DNA from: an uncultured Clostridia bacterium
GTDB taxonomy: Bacteria > Bacillota > Clostridia > UBA1381
Assembly (NCBI GenBank): GCA_910579415.1
Contig: CAJTUY010000028.1
Location: 8,926-28,943, forward strand
Direction of reading: 5' to 3'
Length of the DNA stretch: 20,018 bases
The notes under the pieces: generated by a model
What the model saw: only the letters and a program-made list of their open reading frames with translations
What the model was told of the DNA's origin: nothing
The model's database searches: none
Position numbers and translations under genes: made by a program
Shown here: positions 1 through 7,011 of the stretch, piece after piece
How positions within the stretch are numbered: position 1 is the first letter of the stretch
How the letters are laid out: each line of letters opens with the position of its first letter

Positions 1-7
1 GAAATAC

Positions 8-36
8 TTTACAATTTGTCAAAAATTTTATATAAT
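8..36 (+). promoter_or_regulatory. sigma-A-type promoter of the protease-scpAB-gerW unit
   Basis: TTTACA at 8-13 and TATAAT at 31-36 are separated by 17 bp, close to the vegetative consensus. Transcription would start near 43, leaving a short leader before the ATG at 79. A TTGACA at 55-60 has no -10 partner at a usable distance. Confidence 0.75.
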
Positions 37-78
37 ATAAATAGCTATGTAGGATTGACATAAATAAAGGAGAAATAT

Positions 79-750
79 ATGTTTGGATTTAATTTGGTAG
101 ATATAGTAATAGGAGTTCCGATAACGCTTATTGCACTTACGGGACATGAATTTGCGCATGGTTGGGTATCGTCAAAGTTGGGTGACCCGACTCCCGAACG
201 CGACGGTCGTCTGACTTTTAATCCGCTTGCGCATCTTGATGTAGTGGGAACAATTCTTATGATATTGACAGGGTTCGGTTGGGCAAAGCCTGTAATGGTT
301 GACCCGAGATATTATAAAAACCAGAAACGCGGTATGGCGCTTACAGCCATTGCGGGACCTATTGCAAATCTTATAATGGCATTTTTGGCAATGCTTATTT
401 TAGCCGTTACAACGGTGGTAAGCGTTAAGTTTGGAAGTGGCGTCAATGCCGACGCGTCAGGAGTGGTTCGGTTTATATGGAGATTTACTTTTTTGCTTGC
501 TTACAGAAATCTCTGTTTTATGGTATTCAATCTTATTCCGATACCGCCGCTGGACGGTTCAAAGGTGCTTGGATTGTTTTTGCCGAACAGAATGTATTAC
601 ACGATGCTGCAATATGAAAGATATGCAATAATTCTTATAATGCTGCTTTCAATTACAGGCGCATTTAACAGAATAATCGGAACAGGTGTAAATATTGTTT
701 TGACAGGAATGGTAAATTTGTTTGATTTAATAATAGGTCTGATATTGTAA
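79..750 (+). CDS. Site-2 protease family (M50) membrane metalloprotease
   Basis: A 223-aa, strongly hydrophobic protein of the site-2 protease family, which cleaves substrates inside the membrane with a zinc centre. The zinc motif HEFAH (HExxH) lies at residues 23-27 in the first membrane segment. The second family motif, NLIPIPPLDG, is at 151-160 and contains the third ligand, Asp159. Several further hydrophobic segments follow, and there is no PDZ domain, as in the short bacterial YwhC-like group. The start is supported by AAAGGAG at 66-72. The gene lies 11 nt ahead of scpA, an arrangement common in Clostridia. The substrate cannot be told from the sequence. A link to chromosome segregation is only suggested by position; the family call is firm. 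Confidence 0.93.
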   Translation: MFGFNLVDIVIGVPITLIALTGHEFAHGWVSSKLGDPTPERDGRLTFNPLAHLDVVGTILMILTGFGWAKPVMVDPRYYKNQKRGMALTAIAGPIANLIMAFLAMLILAVTTVVSVKFGSGVNADASGVVRFIWRFTFLLAYRNLCFMVFNLIPIPPLDGSKVLGLFLPNRMYYTMLQYERYAIILIMLLSITGAFNRIIGTGVNIVLTGMVNLFDLIIGLIL

Positions 751-761
751 GGAAAGAAAAT

Positions 762-1484
762 ATGGATAAAATATTGTACAAGCTTGACAGCTTTGAGGGA
801 CCTCTCGACCTGCTTTTAACGCTGATACAAAAGAATAAGGTTAGTATTTATGATATTCCCATTGTAGAAATAACCGCTCAGTATATGGAGGCGATAGAGG
901 GAATAGAGGATATGAACCTTGAGAATACAAGTGAGTTTCTTGTTATGGCGTCACATTTGCTGTATATAAAATCAAAAATGCTGCTCCCGAAAAACGAGGA
1001 GGAGGACGAGGAGGAAGACCCTCGTGAAGAGCTTGCAAGACGGCTTGTTGAATATCAGCAGTTTAAGGAAGCGTCAAAGGAGCTTAGAAAAAGCGAGTTT
1101 TCAACTAAGTATATGGTGTTTCGTGAAGCGGAAAAGATTGATTTCCCAATTCCCGAATATAACATAAATCATAAGACGGACGAGCTTATAGAGGCATTCA
1201 ATCATATTTTTCAGCGTCAGATACGCAGGGCGAAGCCTGAAAAACGTGCATTTTCTAAGATTGTCGGCAGAGAAAAAGTATCGGTTGACGATATGGTGGA
1301 AAAGATATGCAAACGATTAAGAAAGAATCGAAGGCTAAGGTTTGAAACTTTGTTTTTGCCTGAGGACAGCAAGCCTGAAATGATAGCTACATTTTTGGCT
1401 GTGCTTGAAATGATAAAGCTTGGCAGACTGTATGCAAATTATGATGAGAAAAATAAGGATTTTATTTTGACAACGGAGAAATAA
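762..1484 (+). CDS. scpA: Segregation and condensation protein A
   Basis: A 240-aa kleisin subunit of the SMC-ScpAB condensin, which bridges the two SMC heads and helps compact and segregate the chromosome. The N-terminal block matches the family signature (FEGPLDLLL at residues 11-19, then KVSIYDIPIVEIT). An acidic linker rich in Glu and Asp lies near residues 78-87, and a winged-helix C-terminal region contacts the SMC head (LRKNRRLRFETLFLPE and following). The length is normal. A GGAAAG ribosome site precedes the ATG. The gene is followed after one base by scpB, its obligate partner, so the two should be translationally coupled. Identification is secure from sequence and neighbour together. 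Confidence 0.97.
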   Translation: MDKILYKLDSFEGPLDLLLTLIQKNKVSIYDIPIVEITAQYMEAIEGIEDMNLENTSEFLVMASHLLYIKSKMLLPKNEEEDEEEDPREELARRLVEYQQFKEASKELRKSEFSTKYMVFREAEKIDFPIPEYNINHKTDELIEAFNHIFQRQIRRAKPEKRAFSKIVGREKVSVDDMVEKICKRLRKNRRLRFETLFLPEDSKPEMIATFLAVLEMIKLGRLYANYDEKNKDFILTTEK

Positions 1485-1485
1485 T

Positions 1486-2076
1486 ATGGACAATATTAAA
1501 TATGCAATAGAAGGGATACTTTTTGCTGCCGGTGAGCCTGTAAAAGCGGCTAAACTGGCGGTTGTGCTTGATACTGATACAGATACGGTAAAAAAAGCGG
1601 TTGATGAGCTAAAAACCGAATATGAGAATGAGCATCGCGGGTTTAATATAATAGATATACTTGAAGGGTATCAAATTTGTTCGCGTCCCGAATATTATAC
1701 ATACATACAGGAAATATTAGGAGAGCAGAGAAATCAGCCGCTTTCCAATGCTGCAATGGAGGCGCTTGCGATAATTGCGTATAAGCAGCCGATAACACGC
1801 GGACAGGTTGAGCATATACGAGGAGTAAATAGTGACGGCTGTATAAACAGATTGTATGAGCGTGGACTTATAGAAGAAAAGGGAAGACTTGACGCGCCGG
1901 GCAGACCAATACTTTATGTAACAACGCAGAATTTTCTGCGCTGCTTCGGACTTACTAATCCGCAGGATTTACCGCCTATTGATTTAAGTAAACTTAATCT
2001 TTCGGCTGCTCAGGGATTGCAGCTTGAAATAGATGAGGAAAAGGCAGCAGAGGAACAGGCGCAAACGGAGGAATAA
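1486..2076 (+). CDS. scpB: Segregation and condensation protein B
   Basis: A 196-aa partner of ScpA. It forms dimers of tandem winged helices that bind the kleisin and complete the SMC complex. The family core is clear: AIEGILFAAGEPV at the N-terminus, ALAIIAYKQPITRGQVEHIR in the second winged helix, then RGLIEEKGRLDAPGRPILY and the FLRCFGL segment. The C-terminus is a short Glu/Gln/Ala-rich tail. The start ATG is one base past the scpA stop, and its GGAGAA ribosome site lies inside scpA. Codon use is typical of the region: 14 of 18 isoleucines are ATA. Confidence 0.97.
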   Translation: MDNIKYAIEGILFAAGEPVKAAKLAVVLDTDTDTVKKAVDELKTEYENEHRGFNIIDILEGYQICSRPEYYTYIQEILGEQRNQPLSNAAMEALAIIAYKQPITRGQVEHIRGVNSDGCINRLYERGLIEEKGRLDAPGRPILYVTTQNFLRCFGLTNPQDLPPIDLSKLNLSAAQGLQLEIDEEKAAEEQAQTEE

Positions 2077-2092
2077 CAGGAGGTGAAGTGTT

Positions 2093-2692
2093 ATGATAGC
2101 GGTGTATATTATACTTATAGTGATTGCTGTTATAATGCTTTTAATGCTGCTTCCTGCCGACCTTGTTATACGCATATCGTATAATGATTCGAAAATCAGG
2201 AACGCTATAAATATACGGTATGCATTCCTTAAATTTAAAATTTATCCGCCGGAAAGCAAGGATAAAAAAACTAAAACAGAAGAAAAGACTGATAAAAGCG
2301 ATATGCCTGTAATTAAGTTGATAAAAGCGGTTTATAAAGAGCTTAAAGACGATATAAAAAGGCTTGGAACATATGTTGTAAAGCGCGCATTACGAATTAA
2401 GGAGCTTAATATATCCGCTAAATTCGGCGTGGGTGACCCGATGTATACTGGCATATTATTGGGTACGGCAAATGCAGTCGTATATAATGCGGTTGCGTTT
2501 CTGGACAGGCATATGACTTTGGATAAATGGAATGTGTCGCTTGACGCGGACTTTGATGACGCATGTCTGGATGCAGGTGTATATATTAAAATTCGAACAA
2601 GAATTCTGTATGCGGTAAGGCTTGGAATAATGGCGGTGCCGGTACTGAGAAAGCTGAAAAAAATAAATGGGAGGATTAAACAAGATGGCTGA
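2093..2692 (+). CDS. DUF2953 domain-containing membrane protein (YtfI-like)
   Basis: A 199-aa protein with one N-terminal membrane segment (about residues 2-20, nearly all Ile/Leu/Val/Met). A Lys/Glu-rich spacer follows at about 56-75, then a conserved region containing GDPMYTGILLGTANAVVYN. This is the DUF2953 pattern, and in Bacillus the homologue ytfI likewise sits directly before ytfJ/gerW. The function is unknown; the pairing suggests a role linked to GerW or the spore envelope. Its ribosome site AGGAGGTGA (2078-2086) is a full-length match to the 16S tail, so it may be well translated. The stop codon overlaps the start of gerW by 8 nt. Confidence 0.85.
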   Translation: MIAVYIILIVIAVIMLLMLLPADLVIRISYNDSKIRNAINIRYAFLKFKIYPPESKDKKTKTEEKTDKSDMPVIKLIKAVYKELKDDIKRLGTYVVKRALRIKELNISAKFGVGDPMYTGILLGTANAVVYNAVAFLDRHMTLDKWNVSLDADFDDACLDAGVYIKIRTRILYAVRLGIMAVPVLRKLKKINGRIKQDG

Positions 2693-3134
2693 TAATAAGG
2701 TAAGTGAAATGATAGCGGATGCGGCTAAGAGCTTTGAAACTATGATTAACGCAAACTCAGTTGTAGGAGAAGTGATGAGAATGGAGGACGGAACGCTTAT
2801 TGTTCCAGTGTCGAGGGTTTCTTTCGGCTTTGGCAGCGGAGGAAGTGAGTTTGACAGCAAGAAGTCATCAGATGCGAGGTTTTCCGACCCGCTTTTCGGC
2901 GGTGGTATGGGAGGCGGCGCATCGGTTAAGGCGGAGGCGTTTTTGGTTATAAATAATGGAAATGTACGGCTGATACCTATGAACGGTGGTTCATCGCCTC
3001 TTGATAAACTTGTTGACCTTATGCCCGGAATGATAGACAAAGTCAATAGCTTTATGGCGTCAAGAAGTGAAAAAAAGGCGGCTAAGAAGGCGGCTGAAAA
3101 TGTAGGAGAAATGTATGATAACAACGAGGGATAA
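2685..3134 (+). CDS. gerW: GerW family spore protein (YtfJ)
   Basis: A 149-aa protein of the GerW/YtfJ family, made in the forespore in Bacillus and needed there for normal germination. The conserved core is visible: SVVGEVMRMEDGTLIVPVSR at about residues 20-40, a Gly-rich stretch with FGFGSGGSEF and FGGGMGGGA, then EAFLVINNGNVRLIPM. A longer frame begins at 2667, but I chose ATG 2685 because GGAGG at 2670-2674 lies 10 nt before it and would be inside the longer protein. The gene overlaps the end of DUF2953 by 8 nt and the next radical SAM gene by 20 nt. I see no clear forespore promoter just upstream, so transcription probably comes from the operon. Confidence 0.9.
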   Translation: MADNKVSEMIADAAKSFETMINANSVVGEVMRMEDGTLIVPVSRVSFGFGSGGSEFDSKKSSDARFSDPLFGGGMGGGASVKAEAFLVINNGNVRLIPMNGGSSPLDKLVDLMPGMIDKVNSFMASRSEKKAAKKAAENVGEMYDNNEG

Positions 3135-4956
3135 GATTTTATCGGCTGTAACAAAGCCTACGCGCTATACGGGAGGCGAGCTTAACGCGGTTATGAAAGA
3201 CCCTTCTGGGGTGGATATGCGTTTTGGATTTTGTTTTGCAGACACATATGAGATTGCAATGTCGCATTTGGGTCTTAAAATATTGTACCATGATTTGAAT
3301 GACCGTCCTGATACGTATTGCGAGAGAGTATTTGCCCCCTGGACAGATATGGAGGAGGAAATGAAAAAGCACGGTATGCGTCTTTTTGCGCTTGAAACAG
3401 GCGACGAAGTTACGCATTTTGATATGCTTGGCTTTACTCTCCAGTACGAGCTGTGCTATTCCAATATTGTAAATATGCTTAATCTTGCAGAAATTCCTGT
3501 ACGCGCGCGTGACAGGGACGAAACCTATCCGCTAATCTGTGGCGGAGGACCCTGCGCGTATAATGCTGAACCTGTCGCGGATATATTTGATTTCTTTATG
3601 CTCGGTGAGGGAGAGGATATAATAAACGAGGTTGTTGACGAGTATATTAAGTGGAAGAAAACCGGTAAAAAGAATAAACGTGATTATCTTGAAAAAATTG
3701 CGGAGCTTGAAGGCATATATGTGCCGTCTTTTTATGACGTAGAATATAATAAAGATAATACAATTAAAAGTGTTACGCCAAATAATCCTCATGCTAAACC
3801 GAAGATAAAGAAACGTATTATGGCAGATTTCAACGGAGCATACACGCCCGAAACAATTATTGTACCGTTTGGTGAAATTGTGCATGACAGGGTAATGCTT
3901 GAAGTAATGCGCGGCTGTCTTAGGGGCTGCCGTTTTTGTCAGGCAGGGTATATTTATCGTCCTTTAAGGGAGCGTAAGCCTGACCGTCTTTTGGTTATTG
4001 CCGAAAATCTGCTTTCGTGCAGCGGTTATGATGAAATATCGCTTTCATCGCTTTCCACAAGTGATTTCAGCGGACTGAAAGACCTTACCGACGGACTTTT
4101 AAAAATAACTGAAGAAAAGAAAATCGGTCTTTCATTGCCTTCGCTTAGAATAGATAACTTTTCTCTTGAACTTATGGAAAAGGTGCAGAAGGTACGTAAA
4201 ACAGGTATTACCTTTGCACCTGAGGCGGGAACACAAAGATTAAGAGATGTCATAAATAAAAATATAAATGAAGAGGATATTATTAAGTCAACAGATATGC
4301 TGTTTCGTGGCGGCTGGACAAATGTAAAGCTTTATTTTATGATAGGACTTCCTACGGAAACAATGGAGGATGTAAGAGGTATAGCAGACTTGTCGCAGAA
4401 GGTGCTTGATGTTTATTTTGATATTCCCAAAGAGGAGAGGGCAAAACAGATAAATATAACGGTCAGCACATCAAGCTTTGTTCCTAAACCATTTACCGCA
4501 TTTCAGTGGGCAAAGCAGGATACGCGTGAAATGCTTATAGAAAAGCAGAATGAACTGAAAAGTGCAATAAAATCGAAGCGTATACGTTATAACTGGCACG
4601 ATAATAAGACAAGTTATCTTGAAGGTGTGTTTGCGCGCGGTGACAGACGTCTTGGCGAGGTTATAATCAGGGCTGTTGAAAACGGCTGCAAGTTTGATGG
4701 TTGGGGAGAACACTTCGATTTTGATATGTGGATGAAAACTTTTGACGAACTGGGTATTGACCCTGATTTCTATACAGCGCGTGAACGCAGTTATGATGAG
4801 GTGTTGGCATGGGAGCATATTGATATAGGAGTTACAAAAGAATTTCTTATGCGTGAAAATGAGAAGGCGAAACAGGCGGTAACCACGCCTAACTGCCGCC
4901 AACAGTGCGCAGGCTGCGGAATAAGGTCATTTGGTACGGGGGTATGTTATGAGTAA
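3115..4956 (+). CDS. B12-binding domain radical SAM protein, TIGR03960 type
   Basis: A 613-aa radical SAM enzyme of the TIGR03960 type, whose reaction is not known. The N-terminal third resembles a B12-binding domain: FADTYEIAMSHLGLKILYHDLN-like start, then GGGPCAYNAEPVADIFDFF and GEGED. The [4Fe-4S] motif CxxxCxxC is at Cys268, Cys272 and Cys275, followed by QAGYIYRPLRER. FAPEAGTQRLRDVINK and NVKLYFMIGLPTE are typical radical SAM barrel strands. A Cys-rich C-terminus (CRQQCAGCG and a last Cys near the end) may bind a second cluster. The start at 3115 has AGGAG at 3104-3108. The next gene, overlapping by 8 nt, is its usual partner; in many bacteria the two are adjacent or fused. Confidence 0.92.
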   Translation: MITTRDKILSAVTKPTRYTGGELNAVMKDPSGVDMRFGFCFADTYEIAMSHLGLKILYHDLNDRPDTYCERVFAPWTDMEEEMKKHGMRLFALETGDEVTHFDMLGFTLQYELCYSNIVNMLNLAEIPVRARDRDETYPLICGGGPCAYNAEPVADIFDFFMLGEGEDIINEVVDEYIKWKKTGKKNKRDYLEKIAELEGIYVPSFYDVEYNKDNTIKSVTPNNPHAKPKIKKRIMADFNGAYTPETIIVPFGEIVHDRVMLEVMRGCLRGCRFCQAGYIYRPLRERKPDRLLVIAENLLSCSGYDEISLSSLSTSDFSGLKDLTDGLLKITEEKKIGLSLPSLRIDNFSLELMEKVQKVRKTGITFAPEAGTQRLRDVINKNINEEDIIKSTDMLFRGGWTNVKLYFMIGLPTETMEDVRGIADLSQKVLDVYFDIPKEERAKQINITVSTSSFVPKPFTAFQWAKQDTREMLIEKQNELKSAIKSKRIRYNWHDNKTSYLEGVFARGDRRLGEVIIRAVENGCKFDGWGEHFDFDMWMKTFDELGIDPDFYTARERSYDEVLAWEHIDIGVTKEFLMRENEKAKQAVTTPNCRQQCAGCGIRSFGTGVCYE

Positions 4957-5602
4957 TTATATTTTGAAATATTCGCGTGATGACCGTGTAAAATACATAT
5001 CACATCTTGATTTTGTGCGTTTGTTTCACCGTACAGTCCGTAGAACGGGTATGAATTTTATGTTTAGTCAGGGATTTAATCCCCATCCCATAATGACTGT
5101 CGCACAGCCGCTTTCGGTAGGAGTGACATCGGATTGCGAGTATATGAAGGTTGGTTTTGATGGTGATTACACTGAACAGGACATTATAGATACCATAAAT
5201 AGTTCTTTTCCTCAGGGGTACAGGATTCTGGCAGCCAAAAAAGTTGAGGGTAAAGAAATAGATATAACTCGTATAGACAGGGCAGTATATATAGTTGAAG
5301 TTGAATACGAGGGAAACGCAGATATTGACAGTCTTCTAAAGAACAGTGAATTAAAGGTTATGAAAAAATCCAAAAGCGGTGTAAAGGAGTCGGATATACG
5401 TCCGTATATATACAGCCTTGATAAAATGTCTGAGGATAACGACATTTTAACGCTTAAAATGTGTATCGCAATAGGAAGCGTATATAATTTGAAACCGCAA
5501 AGCGTAATTGATGCAATGGAAACGTATATTGAGAACTTTAAAGCAGGATTTATGAATATTCATAGAAGCAGTATGACAATCGGCGATAAAGAACTTTTGT
5601 GA
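4949..5602 (+). CDS. Radical-SAM-associated DUF2344 protein, TIGR03936 type
   Basis: A 217-aa protein of the DUF2344/TIGR03936 family, found beside or fused to the TIGR03960 radical SAM enzyme. Its role is unknown. The hallmark N-terminus is present: YSRDDRVKYISHLDFVRLFHR, then SQGFNPHPIMTVAQPLSVG. A frame extends to a TTG at 4931, but ATG 4949 is the better start. It has a G-rich ribosome site at 4938-4942 and gives the family N-terminus MSNYILKYS, and the 8-nt overlap with the upstream gene favours coupled translation. It is the last gene of the unit. In many Clostridia ribonuclease G and rplU follow, but here a new promoter and unrelated genes come next. Confidence 0.9.
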   Translation: MSNYILKYSRDDRVKYISHLDFVRLFHRTVRRTGMNFMFSQGFNPHPIMTVAQPLSVGVTSDCEYMKVGFDGDYTEQDIIDTINSSFPQGYRILAAKKVEGKEIDITRIDRAVYIVEVEYEGNADIDSLLKNSELKVMKKSKSGVKESDIRPYIYSLDKMSEDNDILTLKMCIAIGSVYNLKPQSVIDAMETYIENFKAGFMNIHRSSMTIGDKELL

Positions 5603-5619
5603 ATTTTGTTAAAAACGGG

Positions 5620-5648
5620 TTGAAAAACTTACCAAAATATGTTACAAT
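5620..5648 (+). promoter_or_regulatory. sigma-A-type promoter of the VOC-SDR unit
   Basis: TTGAAA (5620-5625) and TACAAT (5643-5648) are 17 bp apart. The start would be near 5655, with the ribosome site AGGGAG at 5671-5676 and the ATG at 5685. No clear terminator separates it from the preceding gene, so some read-through is possible. Confidence 0.75.
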
Positions 5649-5684
5649 ATATATTGAAAATATAAATCATAGGGAGTGATATAA

Positions 5685-6074
5685 ATGGTACAGGGTATAG
5701 AACATATTGCAATAGTCTCTAAAAATACAGCTGCTCTTAAAGACTGGTATATGGAAATGTACGGAGGCAGAGTTGTTTATGACAACGGCAAAGGTACGTA
5801 TTTTTTGCAGTTTGCTGACGGAAGCATGATTGAATTTGTTTCGGCTATGTCTGATAAGACAGCAGACGAGGAGAAGCAGGCAGGAATTAGACATATCGCA
5901 TTTTCGGTAAGTCCGAAGGCTTTTGACGAGATTGTTGCAAAGCTTAAGGCGGACGAGCGTGTAACAGAAGTTCACGATGTATCGGAGAATGCCAACGGTC
6001 TAAAAACATACTGGTATAAAGATATAGAGGACAACTTCTCACATCTTATATATCGTCCCGACCCACTGCAGTAA
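5685..6074 (+). CDS. VOC family (glyoxalase-fold) protein
   Basis: A 129-aa protein with one pair of beta-alpha-beta-beta-beta modules, as in glyoxalase I, dioxygenases and epimerases. Such proteins usually bind a divalent metal through one residue from each of four strands. Likely ligands here are His7 (EHIAIV), Glu50 (MIEFV) and His70 (IRHIAF). At the fourth position, where most relatives have the Glu of a DPDGNxIEL-like motif, this protein has His120 (DNFSHLIYR). The gene shares a promoter with the dehydrogenase 77 nt downstream, so it may act on a related sugar acid or on a reactive keto by-product. The substrate cannot be told. The fold is firm; the role is open. Confidence 0.88.
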   Translation: MVQGIEHIAIVSKNTAALKDWYMEMYGGRVVYDNGKGTYFLQFADGSMIEFVSAMSDKTADEEKQAGIRHIAFSVSPKAFDEIVAKLKADERVTEVHDVSENANGLKTYWYKDIEDNFSHLIYRPDPLQ

Positions 6075-6075
6075 A

Positions 6076-6097
6076 TCCGCAGCATAACATTTGCGGA
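6076..6097 (+). other. Hairpin in the VOC-SDR gap
   Basis: TCCGCA (6076-6081) pairs with TGCGGA (6092-6097) across a 10-nt loop, directly after the VOC stop codon. No T-run follows, so it is not a standard terminator. It could protect the 3' end of a processed transcript or attenuate the downstream gene. Confidence 0.4.
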
Positions 6098-6105
6098 CAA
6101 ACAAG

Positions 6106-6123
6106 TTAATATTTTTATATTAA
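6106..6123. other. AT-only perfect inverted repeat before the SDR gene
   Basis: TTAATAT (6106-6112) and ATATTAA (6117-6123) form a perfect 7-bp dyad around TTTT, 28 nt before the SDR start codon. It may be a regulator site or a chance result of AT-rich DNA. A looser dyad with a similar core lies at 10214-10237. Confidence 0.35.
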
Positions 6124-6151
6124 ATAAATACTAATAGGAGGAGAATTTAAA

Positions 6152-6952
6152 ATGGGTAATTACTTAAACTTCAGTCTTGAAGGAAAGGTTGCGTTGGTAA
6201 CAGGCGCGTCTTATGGTATCGGCTACGCTATCGCATCAGCATATGCGAAGTCGGGAGCTAAAATTGTGTTCTGCGATATTAAGCAGGAATTTGTTGATAA
6301 GGGTCTTGATTCATACAAGGCTGACGGTATCGACGCAAAAGGTTATGTTTGTGACGTAACAAATGAGGCAATGGTACAGGATATGGTCAAGAAAATCGAA
6401 AACGAAGTAGGTGTTATTGATATTCTTGTAAACAACGCAGGTATCATTAAAAGAATTCCAATGTGTGATATGACGGCTGACGAGTTCAGACAGGTTATCG
6501 ACGTTGACCTTAACGCTCCGTTTATTGTAGCAAAGGCGGTTATTCCATCAATGATTAAGAAGGGTCATGGCAAGATTATAAACATCTGTTCGATGATGTC
6601 AGAGCTTGGACGTGAAACAGTTTCGGCGTATGCTGCTGCAAAGGGCGGTCTGAAGATGCTTACAAGAAACATTTGTTCAGAGTACGGCGCGGACAATATT
6701 CAGTGTAACGGTATAGGTCCGGGTTATATAGCAACACCGCAGACAGCGCCGCTTCGCGAGAAGCAGGCAGATGGTTCAAGACATCCGTTTGACCAGTTTA
6801 TCTGCGGAAGAACACCGGCAGGCAGATGGCTTGAGGCAGAGGAATTAACAGGTCCTGCTGTATTCCTTGCATCAGATGCATCAAATGCTGTAAACGGTCA
6901 CATTCTTTATGTTGACGGCGGTATTCTTGCTTATATCGGCAAACAGCCGTGA
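6152..6952 (+). CDS. SDR dehydrogenase, gluconate 5-dehydrogenase / uronate (DhuD, KduD-like) type
   Basis: A 266-aa classical short-chain dehydrogenase. The cofactor motif TGASYGIG is at residues 17-24, NNAG at 94-97, and the catalytic set is Asn121, Ser147, Tyr160 and Lys164. Long stretches, including the HGKIINICSMMSELGRETVS region and the RTPAGRW-to-DGGILAYIGKQP end, match what I remember of streptococcal gluconate 5-dehydrogenase. Close relatives of that enzyme (DhuD) reduce the keto sugar formed from unsaturated uronates, the step done by KduD in pectin users. With a rhamnogalacturonan lyase as the next gene, a uronate role is my preferred reading, but gluconate/5-ketogluconate is equally compatible with the sequence. 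AGGAGGAG (6136-6143) marks the start. Isoleucine codons are mostly ATT/ATC, unlike its neighbours, which suggests high expression. Confidence 0.9.
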   Translation: MGNYLNFSLEGKVALVTGASYGIGYAIASAYAKSGAKIVFCDIKQEFVDKGLDSYKADGIDAKGYVCDVTNEAMVQDMVKKIENEVGVIDILVNNAGIIKRIPMCDMTADEFRQVIDVDLNAPFIVAKAVIPSMIKKGHGKIINICSMMSELGRETVSAYAAAKGGLKMLTRNICSEYGADNIQCNGIGPGYIATPQTAPLREKQADGSRHPFDQFICGRTPAGRWLEAEELTGPAVFLASDASNAVNGHILYVDGGILAYIGKQP

Positions 6953-6972
6953 TGATATTCTAACAAAGATAT

Positions 6973-7002
6973 AAAAAAACCGACGGTTTACCGTCGGTTT
7001 TT
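6973..7002. terminator. Bidirectional rho-independent terminator between SDR and PL11
   Basis: CCGACGG (6980-6986) and CCGTCGG (6991-6997) form a 7-bp GC-rich stem with a TTTA loop. It is flanked by seven A on the left and five T on the right, so it can stop transcripts from both converging genes. Confidence 0.92.
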
Positions 7003-7011
7003 CTGATATTG

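Noticed and set aside
55..60. TTGACA before the site-2 protease gene
   Set aside because: No -10 sequence at 16-18 bp, and it falls in the leader of a better promoter.
2456..3154. 232-aa open frame on the - strand across DUF2953 and gerW
   Set aside because: It lies opposite two recognisable genes, has no ribosome site I can see and low-complexity Ser/Pro/Leu content typical of an antisense frame.
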